Assembly: GCA_964429915.1 (NCBI GenBank)
Contig: CAYSDZ010000015.1
Location: 1 to 64,000 of the forward strand
DNA: 64,000 nucleotides
Reading direction: 5' to 3'
Source of the DNA: Alteromonas_F sp964429915
GTDB lineage: Bacteria; Pseudomonadota; Gammaproteobacteria; Enterobacterales; Alteromonadaceae
The position numbers were made by a program, and so were the translations under genes. Shown one piece after another: positions 35,946 to 43,616 of this stretch. The notes under the pieces are model-generated. The model saw only the letters and a list, made by a program, of their open reading frames with translations. It had not been told where the DNA came from and made no database searches. Position 1 is the stretch's first letter. Each line of letters starts with the position of its first letter.

Positions 35946-36023
35946 TTCACATGCTGACAACGACCAGAGTTTTTGCTAGCTTGTCATACCAGTTTGCTAC
36001 ATTTTAACATTAGGTAGGCAATG

Positions 36024-36491
36024 ATGAGCGAAAACTATGTGTTGAAAACCTATCAGCGGTTTTTGTCGCTACCGTTTGGCCGGCAACTTTTCAGTTGGTA
36101 TTCCGCTAGAAGAGCGCCTTACTTCTCTACTATTTCACCCCTAATCACAGAGCTTGTGCCTAATCGCTGCGAAGTACAGTTTAAAAAGCGCAAGAAAGTA
36201 CAAAATCATATCGGTACTGCGCATGTCATTGCTATTTGTAATGGTTTGGAAATGGCAATGGGCTTTATGTGTGAGGCCTCTGTACCCAAGCATTTACGTT
36301 GGATCCCAAAAAGTATGTCGGTGCAATATCCAGCAAAAGCGCCGACTGATATCCGTTGTCTCGCTCAGGTACCTGATGATGCTTGGAAGCCGGGTAATTT
36401 AGATATAGACGTAAAAGCCTTCGACACACAAAATAATGTGGTGGTCGAAGGCACAATTACTGTTTGGGTGAGCGAAAAAAAGCCTAAATAA
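36024..36491 (+). CDS. DUF4442 hotdog-fold protein
   Basis: 155 residues from the second of two adjacent ATG codons (36021 or 36024). The sequence has the DUF4442 pattern: a helical N-terminus with the segment PFGRQLFSWY, then RRAPYFSTISPLI, CEVQFKKRKKVQNHIGTAHV, AICNGLEMAMGFMCEA and SMSVQYPAKAPTDI. The fold is that of acyl-CoA thioesterases (PaaI-like), with the NGLEMAMG helix occupying the active-site region. Activity is unproven for this family. It converges with the 717-residue gene with a single base between stops. Confidence 0.82.
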   Translation: MSENYVLKTYQRFLSLPFGRQLFSWYSARRAPYFSTISPLITELVPNRCEVQFKKRKKVQNHIGTAHVIAICNGLEMAMGFMCEASVPKHLRWIPKSMSVQYPAKAPTDIRCLAQVPDDAWKPGNLDIDVKAFDTQNNVVVEGTITVWVSEKKPK

Positions 36492-36492
36492 T

Positions 36493-38646
36493 TTACTTGT
36501 TGAGCAATAGCATGTCTTTGATGTCGGCGGGTGAGGCCGTGTTGTTTCCGCCTTTATCAGCACCAGTGATCCACCAATACACCATTCCCGCATCTGAGCA
36601 ATCATAGTGATTAGCCTGAAAGGGTACCACACCGTCGGCTTCAGCATAGGCAAGCATGTCTTGAATGAAATCTAGCTCAGCATCGTCGTATTGTTCAATC
36701 CAATCCCACTCGCTTATGGCTGATTGTAAGCCTACGTTTTGATCACCAATTTGATGTTCTGTTACACCGAAATCGAGAATTTGCTGCCAAGTAAAATAGT
36801 CACCACTGTTGTCATTAGCGGGATGATGAGAAATAACATGCACAAATTGGTGCTTGCTTTTATCTGATGCTTGAAGTGCGTAACCAATGAGATCAGGTTC
36901 GCCAGCCTCTACTATCCATAAAGGATCCTGTTGAGAAGACGCGTTGATGGCATCGACAAGATCTTGCACCGCTCCTTCTTTATCGCTACGACAATTGTAG
37001 ACATTCCGCAGTTGATTAAACGGACCAAATAATGATGTTCCTTTGATACTTAACTCATGTAATTTTGCCTGACGACGCGCTTCATTTTCAGGGTCAATTT
37101 GCCATCTCGCTTTATTCCTAAAAGGGTCGAGATCGCATGAGTGTGACAAATGTACGAGCCTATCAGACAACCCCGTTTGTTTTAACATACCAAACATGAC
37201 AGGAGTTGCGCCAATATCGTCAGGATCAGGTGAGTTACCGTCTGCTACTATGGCTAACCGGCCTTTAGGAGGGGCTATTTTGTCTAATTCTACATCGGTC
37301 ACGTAGCGTTCCCAAAAATGATGGACGGATACCGCAGCTTGGCCTAAATCGAAAATCCACCAGTTTTCCACAATATCTGAAAAGTCGACACCTCCTTTGG
37401 GAATGACCGAATAATCAGCATTAAATTGGCTTTGTTTGACTAACTTTGCTGCCTCTTGCCAAAGCGCTCGGGCATGTTTACGGCTGTTTTTATCTGATGT
37501 TGCTGCGTCTAGCCATTTGCTCCCTTCTGCAACATAACTGGGTGTAAAGGGGCCACGACGTCCCTTTCTTATGTAAAGTAGTTTGGGCTTGTTACCATCA
37601 TTAATAGGCTGATAGTGCGTATGTTTTTTTACAAAAGCTAAATCTTGGGGAGTGGTTTTTTGTTCATTCCAGTCACTGTGTTGAACCACGATCACAGAGT
37701 TTTTGATGATTTGTTTGTCGATTCCGGCCTCAAGCAGTGCAGCTATCCAATCTCGTGTAAAATCAGATTGTCCAGCCTCTTGCACCCACACGTTGCCTCC
37801 TTGGGCCAACGTAGCGCGCACGCGATCGCGAACTTTTAGCACCGATTGTTGCCACTGTGTGTGAGCATCGGTCCAGTTTAATCCTTGTTTTCCGAAGGCT
37901 AATTTGAATAGACTATTGGCTTGGATATAGGGGCCTTTTTGAGTACCCACAGAACCCGCTACAGCAAAAACATTCACGCCCGATAAATCGTCATGCTTAA
38001 GCATAGAGCCTAAAGCCGCTACGGCATGAATGTCATCAGCATCAGGCTTAAGATCGAACTGCGTGAGTAATAAGTCACTGTGCTTTCTAAAACGAGGACG
38101 AGCGGTTTGTGCGTTTGTAGTGAGAGGATCAGTGAGCGTTATATCGAGTTGTCGCCAACGACCGCGTGCCCACGCTGTTCCACCATGCTCAGGAATTTCT
38201 CCGTTAGTGTGTGCATTGGCTTCTATAGCGATAACATCGTGAGTGTTCAAGGCAATGTTCTGCCACGTGTGTTTTTCAGGCTGTAAGTCCAAAGAAGAAC
38301 CTTCACCAATATAGGTATTTCGATATAACCCGACTAGTTCATTGTTCACCCATAAACGAAACAAGGGTTCGCCATCTTCTTCTGTAATGGTCGTAATAGT
38401 AATATCATAATGTCCAGATTCGCCGTTAAATTCCATTTCTGCGCGAGCAAATAGGTTTCTATAGGCCGAAACTCGGGCATCAATCCCTAATGCATTATTT
38501 CGTTTGTCACGATAAAAAGGTACGCTGCCGCTGTCTATTAATTTTACATCGTTTACAGCATTGATGCTTATCGTGCTTGCAATACTCGTGTTAGTCGAAC
38601 AAAGTAAAAATAGAGTTAGCGCTAACCAGCGTAGGGTTTTATTCAT
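36493..38646 (-). CDS. Secreted two-domain nucleoside-hydrolase-like protein
   Basis: 717 residues with a signal peptide (WLALTLFLLCSTNTSIAS). Residues about 25-170 form a beta-sandwich like a carbohydrate-binding module (YRNLFARAEMEFNGESGHYD, RLWVNNELVG). Two related alpha/beta halves follow: the first starts LLLTQFDLKPDADDIHAVAA, the second LAIVADGNSPDPDDIGATP, both with the D-x-D-D pattern of the calcium site in nucleoside hydrolases. The second half continues with HLSHSCDLDPF, and near the end come LDFIQDMLAYAEADG and CSDAGMVYWWITG. I do not know a characterised member. It lies beside a sulfatase remnant and oxidoreductase in the carbohydrate region, so a sugar substrate is likely. Confidence 0.6.
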   Translation of the reverse strand: MNKTLRWLALTLFLLCSTNTSIASTISINAVNDVKLIDSGSVPFYRDKRNNALGIDARVSAYRNLFARAEMEFNGESGHYDITITTITEEDGEPLFRLWVNNELVGLYRNTYIGEGSSLDLQPEKHTWQNIALNTHDVIAIEANAHTNGEIPEHGGTAWARGRWRQLDITLTDPLTTNAQTARPRFRKHSDLLLTQFDLKPDADDIHAVAALGSMLKHDDLSGVNVFAVAGSVGTQKGPYIQANSLFKLAFGKQGLNWTDAHTQWQQSVLKVRDRVRATLAQGGNVWVQEAGQSDFTRDWIAALLEAGIDKQIIKNSVIVVQHSDWNEQKTTPQDLAFVKKHTHYQPINDGNKPKLLYIRKGRRGPFTPSYVAEGSKWLDAATSDKNSRKHARALWQEAAKLVKQSQFNADYSVIPKGGVDFSDIVENWWIFDLGQAAVSVHHFWERYVTDVELDKIAPPKGRLAIVADGNSPDPDDIGATPVMFGMLKQTGLSDRLVHLSHSCDLDPFRNKARWQIDPENEARRQAKLHELSIKGTSLFGPFNQLRNVYNCRSDKEGAVQDLVDAINASSQQDPLWIVEAGEPDLIGYALQASDKSKHQFVHVISHHPANDNSGDYFTWQQILDFGVTEHQIGDQNVGLQSAISEWDWIEQYDDAELDFIQDMLAYAEADGVVPFQANHYDCSDAGMVYWWITGADKGGNNTASPADIKDMLLLNK

Positions 38647-38684
38647 AAGATCTTTACTCTTTGGGAATTCTCTTGTTGTAATTT

Positions 38685-38948
38685 ATACCCGTTCCACCTC
38701 AACATGCTCGTTTCAGAGCTATCACAGCGTTTTTGTGGCAAGGCATACTTGAGAAGGAATGTGGTTAACCTTTCGAACAAGTATAACGCAGTCATAAAAG
38801 CGCTGTGAAGCTCCCAAGGGCGAAGCCTAAAAGGATTTACCCTGCGTCAAATTGTTTCGACATGGAACCACCATGCCTTCTCCCATTTTCCTTGTTTAAA
38901 TCCTTTTATTCGTTCGCTGAAACGAGCATGTTGAGGTGGAACGGGTAT
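38685..38948 (-). mobile_element. 264-bp MITE-like element, copy 2
   Basis: The reverse complement of copy 1 at 19149-19412, same length, about 98 percent identical by eye (about six substitutions). Both ends here are perfect 29-bp inverted repeats starting CCCGTTCCACCTCAACATGC, flanked by TA. It sits between the start of the leftward 717-residue protein gene and the sulfatase remnant, ending about 107 bases before the latter. It carries no gene of its own. Confidence 0.82.
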
Positions 38949-39055
38949 CTATGTAAGTATAACGAACTGCGTCGTTTTTTAGTAAACAGAAGGATAATAC
39001 AAGGAAGGTATGAAAGCGATACGCAAATTTTTTTTAAAAAAATGAGTCAAATGCC

Positions 39056-40243
39056 ATGAAAAGGCGAAATTTCTTACTGGGCAGTGCAAGTGTATTTACT
39101 GCTGCGTGCACAACTGATTTACATTGGCTAAAGAGTTTAAAAAAGCAGTACCCCAATGTTCTAATGCTGATTGTTGACGATTTAAATAGTTGGACTGGCG
39201 CAACACAAGGTACCACTTTTACTAACGCGCATGCGCCTGCTCCACTTTGTGGGCCGTCTCGGGCGAGTATCATGACAGGTCTTGCGCCCACAACCACGGG
39301 GATTTACGGACACATTCACGACAATAAAATCGGCAAACGATAAAGCCGCGCAATCGATATTTTTAAGTGAATACTTCAAGCAGCATGGCTATTACACGGC
39401 AGCAGTAGGTAAAGTATTTCATCAAGCCGTTGCAGAGGGTAGTTTCGATGTCTTTGGTGGCCGCGTAAAGCAGTTCGGTCCTTATGCGCCTAAGCCCTTT
39501 AAGTGGGATAAAAAAGGAACCGGTACAGATTGGGGGCCATTTCCAGAGCGTGATGAGCAAATGCCCGACTATGACTCGGCTAATTGGTTAGTCAACCAAA
39601 TAAAAATGCAACACGACAAGCCCTTTTTTATTGCAGGTGGTTTTTTACGTCCTCATGTGCCTTGGACGCACTGGAGCAAAGTGAGTACGCCAATAACACT
39701 GCTATCGTGCTGTGGGGCGATCACGGATACGATATCGGCGAAAAAAGCCGGTTTGCAAAAATGGCACTGTGGGAAACCTCAACAAAAACGCCTTTAATTA
39801 TTAAATCCCCTAAATCTTCAGGTGGTCAAATCAGCTCGCGCCCAGTGAGTTTGCTCGACTTATATCCAACATTGGTAAAGCTATGTGGTTTGCCAGAAAA
39901 TCCTTTGAATCAGGGGAACGACATTACGCCTTTATTAAACAAACCTACGGCGGAGTGGGCACATGCCGCGGTCAGTACGTTTGGACCCAATAATCATGCA
40001 GTTAAAACAGACAGATATCGGTATATTCGCTACGAAGACGGCAGCGAAGAATTATATGATCACAATACCGACCCTAACGAATGGTACAATCTTGCCAACG
40101 ATTCGCGGTATCAAAAAGTGAAACAAGCATTGCGTATTCATTTACCACAAATTAATGCCCCTTGGTCTCCAGCATCAGAATTCAGAAGCAATGAGTACTT
40201 TAAAGCGTTAACGGAAGCCGCAAAGACCAATACTCAAACTTAA
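39056..40243 (+). pseudogene. Degraded sulfatase gene (iduronate-2-sulfatase-like)
   Basis: Three frames make up one sulfatase. Part one (39056) has a twin-arginine-like start MKRRNFLLGSASVFTAAC, MLIVDDLNSW and the formylglycine motif LCGPSRASIMTG, but about 15-18 residues are missing before GTTFTNAHAPAP. A frame change near 39338 leads to DKAAQSIFLSEYFKQHGYYT and PFFIAGGFLRPHVPW. Near 39662 a deletion of roughly 80 residues plus a return to the first frame gives ALDALEQSEYANNTAIVLWG, DHGYDIGEKSRFAKMALWE, VSLLDLYPTLVKLCGLPENP and a normal C-terminus. Two deletions and two shifts mean this is a pseudogene, not sequencing noise alone. Its target was probably a sulfated polysaccharide. Confidence 0.85.
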
Positions 40244-40295
40244 TTTTTTATTAATAATATGTTTAAATTTTGTTGAGTTTAGATTTCTTCAGTGC

Positions 40296-40327
40296 AACTA
40301 TAGCTTTGTTGAACTATAGCTTTGATG
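40296..40327. repeat. 16-bp tandem duplication
   Basis: AACTATAGCTTTGTTG is followed directly by AACTATAGCTTTGATG, two copies with one difference. It lies 26 bases upstream of the oxidoreductase start at 40353, in what should be its promoter or leader. It may be chance slippage or a duplicated protein site. Confidence 0.55.
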
Positions 40328-40352
40328 AATAGTTTGTTTGAGACAGATACCA

Positions 40353-41348
40353 ATGAAGACAGTTAAGTGGGGTGTCATTGGCACCGGCGATGTAATGGAA
40401 ATAAAAAGTGGCCCTGGGTTGTACAAAGCTGAGGGGTCGAGCTTGTTTGGTGTATACAATCGCAATCTTGACAAAGCCAAAAGCTATGCGACGCGTCACG
40501 GAGTGCCCACTGTATTCCGTAACGCGGATGAACTCATACATTCGCCCAATATCGATGTGGTTTATATTGCAACTCCGCCTGATGCGCATTTTGAATATGC
40601 GATGAGAGTCTTACAGGCAAACAAAATCCCGTATATCGAAAAACCTATTACCATGAATTACAAACAGGCTTTTGATGTTCAGATGCTTGCTAAAGAGAAG
40701 CAAATTCCCGTTTATGCAGCTTTCTATCGAAGGGGCTTAGAAAAATTCATTGAAATTAAGCGACAGCTTGAAGAAGGGGCAATAGGAAAAGTTCGCTATG
40801 TGAGTGTTTTACAAACCGCCCCCCTCGCTGATGCTTTCTCTAACCCTGTAAACATACCATGGCGCGTTCAACCCGACATATCGGGCGGTGGCTTATTTTT
40901 GGATATTGGCACCCATGTGCTAGATACACTTATGCTGTTTTTTGGTGAATATGATGGGTTTTCAGGAAAAGCCATTAACGCAGGTGGATATTATCGTGCA
41001 GAAGATACCCTTTGCGCGTCGTTTCAATTTAAAAATGGGATAGTCGGAACAGGGCAATGGTGCTTTGTGGCAGAAGAAACCCTGAACCGAGTTGAGATAG
41101 GTGGAGATAGAGGTAGTATAATATATGATGGCATGGCTGCTGATAGCTTTTGTATACATTCGCAAGGCGAACGGAAAAACGTCACGTTCACTCCACCTGA
41201 GCATATTGCTATGCCCTATCAACAAGCAATCGTTAATGAATTAAGAAATAAATCAACAAGCTTTGCTAACTTTGATCACGCAGTAAACTTAATGCAAATG
41301 ATCGACCCAGTGCTTGAATCTTATTACGGTCAGATAAAAAATAATTAA
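40353..41348 (+). CDS. Gfo/Idh/MocA-family oxidoreductase
   Basis: 331 residues from the ATG at 40353; a TTG five codons earlier is less likely. The Rossmann part begins KTVKWGVIGTGDVMEIKSGP, the catalytic-site motif is YIEKPITMN with the conserved lysine, and the second domain has PDISGGGLFLDIGTHVLDTL. Members oxidise or isomerise sugars and inositols with NAD(P). No export signal. It follows the sulfatase remnant in the same direction and shares the family, but only distant sequence, with the enzyme at 19531. Confidence 0.9.
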   Translation: MKTVKWGVIGTGDVMEIKSGPGLYKAEGSSLFGVYNRNLDKAKSYATRHGVPTVFRNADELIHSPNIDVVYIATPPDAHFEYAMRVLQANKIPYIEKPITMNYKQAFDVQMLAKEKQIPVYAAFYRRGLEKFIEIKRQLEEGAIGKVRYVSVLQTAPLADAFSNPVNIPWRVQPDISGGGLFLDIGTHVLDTLMLFFGEYDGFSGKAINAGGYYRAEDTLCASFQFKNGIVGTGQWCFVAEETLNRVEIGGDRGSIIYDGMAADSFCIHSQGERKNVTFTPPEHIAMPYQQAIVNELRNKSTSFANFDHAVNLMQMIDPVLESYYGQIKNN

Positions 41349-41551
41349 AAAGGGCTCCAATGTTGCCAACACAAGCCCATCTTCTTTAAGCGAATTGAAT
41401 TTGGTTCACCTGTTCGGCTCACAAATTCGTCGATTCCTTTCATTTTTGACAAGAGATAAATACGGTATTTTCTTATCCAGTGAACGCAAATTGATGAAAG
41501 GCGTATATGATAATAAATAAGTTTTTAATCTCCGATATGCAGGATGAATAA

Positions 41552-41872
41552 ATGATGAAAAAAATGATGACGTTATTGACGACGGTAAGTCTACTGAGTA
41601 CTTTCTCAGCGTTCACTCAAGCAGGCGATGCCGAAGCGGGTAAAGCCAAAGCAGTAGTGTGTGCAGCGTGCCATGGCGCGAACGGCATATCTGTAGTACC
41701 GAATTACCCTAATTTAGCCGGCCAAAAAGAGTTATATATTGTTGATGCCTTAAAAGCCTATCGCGGTGGTACGCGTAATCACGCGATTATGTCTCCCATG
41801 GCGATGCCTTTATCAGACGACGATATTGCCAATTTAGCCGCATACTTCAGTTCTTTACCCGCAGGTGGCTAA
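41552..41872 (+). CDS. Periplasmic class I cytochrome c (c553-like)
   Basis: 106 residues with a signal peptide (LLTTVSLLSTFSAFTQAGD). The heme site is CAACH (residues 37-41), and the methionine ligand lies in MSPMAMPLSDDDIANLAAYF. Length and layout match small electron carriers that feed oxidases. It converges with the oxidase assembly operon, whose last gene (Sco) ends 20 bases away, so it may be an electron donor to the caa3-type oxidase, which is an inference. An ATGATG start gives two options three bases apart. Confidence 0.92.
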   Translation: MMKKMMTLLTTVSLLSTFSAFTQAGDAEAGKAKAVVCAACHGANGISVVPNYPNLAGQKELYIVDALKAYRGGTRNHAIMSPMAMPLSDDDIANLAAYFSSLPAGG

Positions 41873-41892
41873 AGGAAGCAAGAGCTTAGGAA

Positions 41893-42576
41893 TTAGCTAC
41901 GATTTGCTAAGGTAGCAAAATCTTTAGCTAACGTTTCCATGTCGACAGATGGCACTTGACCACTGACTATTTTCGGTTTGAAAATGGCGGTGATATTGCC
42001 ATCAGGGTTGGTGAGAATAACAGAAGCACTGTGGTCAACATAATAGTTATCGATCTGTTCTTCTGTCGGAACGGAATACATTAGCCCTAAGTTTCTGACG
42101 AAGGGGAAAAGGTCTTTATGCTCAGCGTGTAAACCTACGATATTTTTGTGAAAATAGTGGGTGTATTCAGCCATCTTTTCAGTCGTGTCTCGTTTGGGGT
42201 CGACAGACACAAAGACGACTTGAGTTGGTAGCGTTACACTTTGCTCCAACTCGGGTAATACTCTGCTGAAATTAGCCATGGTGAGTGGGCAAATATCGGG
42301 ACATGAAATATAGCCCAAAAAAATGAAACTCCACTTTCCTTTTAAATTCGCGTTAGAAAAAACCTTACCATTCTGGTCTTGCAGGCTAAATTTTTCTAGT
42401 GTTCGCACGGGTTGATACACGTAGGTTTGTTTAGCGAACGTTGGTTCATTGTGAGTTTGGTAGACATTCACACCCACCGTAAACGCAAGTCCTGCAATTA
42501 ACGCAATTAAAACGTAGCTCCACTTAAAATAACTCCACTTAAAATAACTCCACTTAAAATAACCCCACGTCTTCAT
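41893..42576 (-). CDS. SCO1/SenC-family copper chaperone
   Basis: 227 residues. After a membrane helix (VLIALIAGLAFTVGVNVY) comes the thioredoxin-like Sco domain with FLGYISCPDICPLTM (Cys92 and Cys96), VVFVSVDPKRDT and the copper-binding histidine in VDHSASVIL. Sco delivers copper to the CuA site of oxidase subunit II. The N-terminus is odd: it contains YFKWS three times in a row before the helix, caused by a 15-bp tandem repeat. It is the last gene of the oxidase assembly operon, 8 bases after heme O synthase. Confidence 0.92.
   Translation of the reverse strand: MKTWGYFKWSYFKWSYFKWSYVLIALIAGLAFTVGVNVYQTHNEPTFAKQTYVYQPVRTLEKFSLQDQNGKVFSNANLKGKWSFIFLGYISCPDICPLTMANFSRVLPELEQSVTLPTQVVFVSVDPKRDTTEKMAEYTHYFHKNIVGLHAEHKDLFPFVRNLGLMYSVPTEEQIDNYYVDHSASVILTNPDGNITAIFKPKIVSGQVPSVDMETLAKDFATLANRS
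42520..42564. repeat. Triple 15-bp tandem repeat in the Sco N-terminus
   Basis: CCACTTAAAATAACT occurs three times without spacing (last base of the third copy differs). Being a multiple of three it keeps the frame and encodes S-Y-F-K-W units directly before the membrane helix. Such repeats change copy number by replication slippage. Confidence 0.9.
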
Positions 42577-42584
42577 ACGCTTCC

Positions 42585-43490
42585 TTAAACCGGCATAAAA
42601 TGATCAATCAACAACACGACAAACATGGCTAATAAATGCCATATTGAATAAGTAAAAGTTTTCATCGCTATTGTCTTATCGTCATTCACTTTAAGCAACC
42701 ACGCATAACGTAAAAAGCCGACATTCAGTCCCGTACTCACTGTTAAATACAATAAACCCGTCATACCGCATAGATAAGGCAAAAAACACACTAGCGTTAA
42801 AATGATGGTATAGAGTAAGACGGCGTTTTTAGTAAATGCAATGCCATGCGTTACCGGAAGCATGGGAATATTCACGCGCGCATAATCCGCTTTTCTATGT
42901 ATAGCTAGTGCCCAAAAATGGGGAGGAGTCCATGCGAAAATTATCATCACTAGCATCAAGGAATGGGGGTGAATGTGGTTAGTCATCGCCGTCCAGCCAA
43001 GCAGTGGAGGCATAGCGCCTGCCAAACCACCGATAACAATGTTTTGCGGTGTAAGCCGCTTTAACCATAAGGTGTAAACGACCGCGTAACCAAATAAGCT
43101 TGCTAAGGTAAGCCACGCAGTGAGAGGGTTGATTTCAATATACAGAAGCCCAAAACCGACGAGCGCGAGCGTTAAAGAAAACACAATAGCCGTGTTGTTT
43201 GATAATCGTCCGTTGGCAATGGGTCGAGCACAAGTGCGTGCCATTTTGGCATCAATTTTTTGGTCCACAATATGATTAATTGCAGCGGCAGCAGCACTTA
43301 AAAGCCCAATTCCACAACTTGCTATAAGCACCGTTACCAGATTAGGCATTGTGGGCGTGGCAAGCATCATTCCTACAATGGCGGTGATCACTAGCATCAT
43401 CACCACTTTGGGTTTAGTTATGCTGTAAAGGTCTTTACACAGCGACGAAACAGACTCAATGCTTACACTAGAACCATAGGTATTCAACAT
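42585..43490 (-). CDS. ctaB: Protoheme IX farnesyltransferase (heme O synthase)
   Basis: 301 residues with about eight transmembrane segments of the UbiA family. The first aspartate-rich site is in AAAINHIVDQKIDAKMARTC, and the second conserved loop is PPHFWALAIHRKADYARVNI followed by PMLPVTHG. It attaches a farnesyl group to heme b to make heme O, which CtaA converts to heme A. The start is preceded by AAGGAG; the stop of ctaA lies in the same bases if the contig ends are merged (see the gap). Same direction as the oxidase genes. Also called cyoE. Confidence 0.95.
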   Translation of the reverse strand: MLNTYGSSVSIESVSSLCKDLYSITKPKVVMMLVITAIVGMMLATPTMPNLVTVLIASCGIGLLSAAAAAINHIVDQKIDAKMARTCARPIANGRLSNNTAIVFSLTLALVGFGLLYIEINPLTAWLTLASLFGYAVVYTLWLKRLTPQNIVIGGLAGAMPPLLGWTAMTNHIHPHSLMLVMIIFAWTPPHFWALAIHRKADYARVNIPMLPVTHGIAFTKNAVLLYTIILTLVCFLPYLCGMTGLLYLTVSTGLNVGFLRYAWLLKVNDDKTIAMKTFTYSIWHLLAMFVVLLIDHFMPV

Positions 43491-43514
43491 AATAAACTCC
43501 TTAAGCCATACCTT

Positions 43515-43614
43515 NNNNNNNNNNNNNNNNNNNNNNNNNNNNNNNNNNNNNNNNNNNNNNNNNNNNNNNNNNNNNNNNNNNNNNNNNNNNNNNNNNNNNN
43601 NNNNNNNNNNNNNN
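43515..43614. other. Assembly gap of 100 N
   Basis: Exactly 100 N between two contigs, a placeholder length. The 16 bases before it (43499-43514) and after it (43615-43630) are identical, CCTTAAGCCATACCTT. If the contigs overlap by these bases, ctaA would end with TAAGGAG, which gives the ribosome-binding site for ctaB, a perfectly normal operon junction. So no sequence is probably missing. Confidence 0.95.
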
Positions 43615-43616
43615 CC

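Noticed and set aside
38805..39059. Plus-strand frame of 84 codons from MITE copy 2 to the sulfatase start
   Set aside because: It starts within the repeat, has no motif and ends at the first bases of the sulfatase; a chance frame.
41349..41400. Possible terminator GGGCT ... AGCCC after the oxidoreductase at 40353
   Set aside because: The stem is only five bases with a long loop and no T tract.
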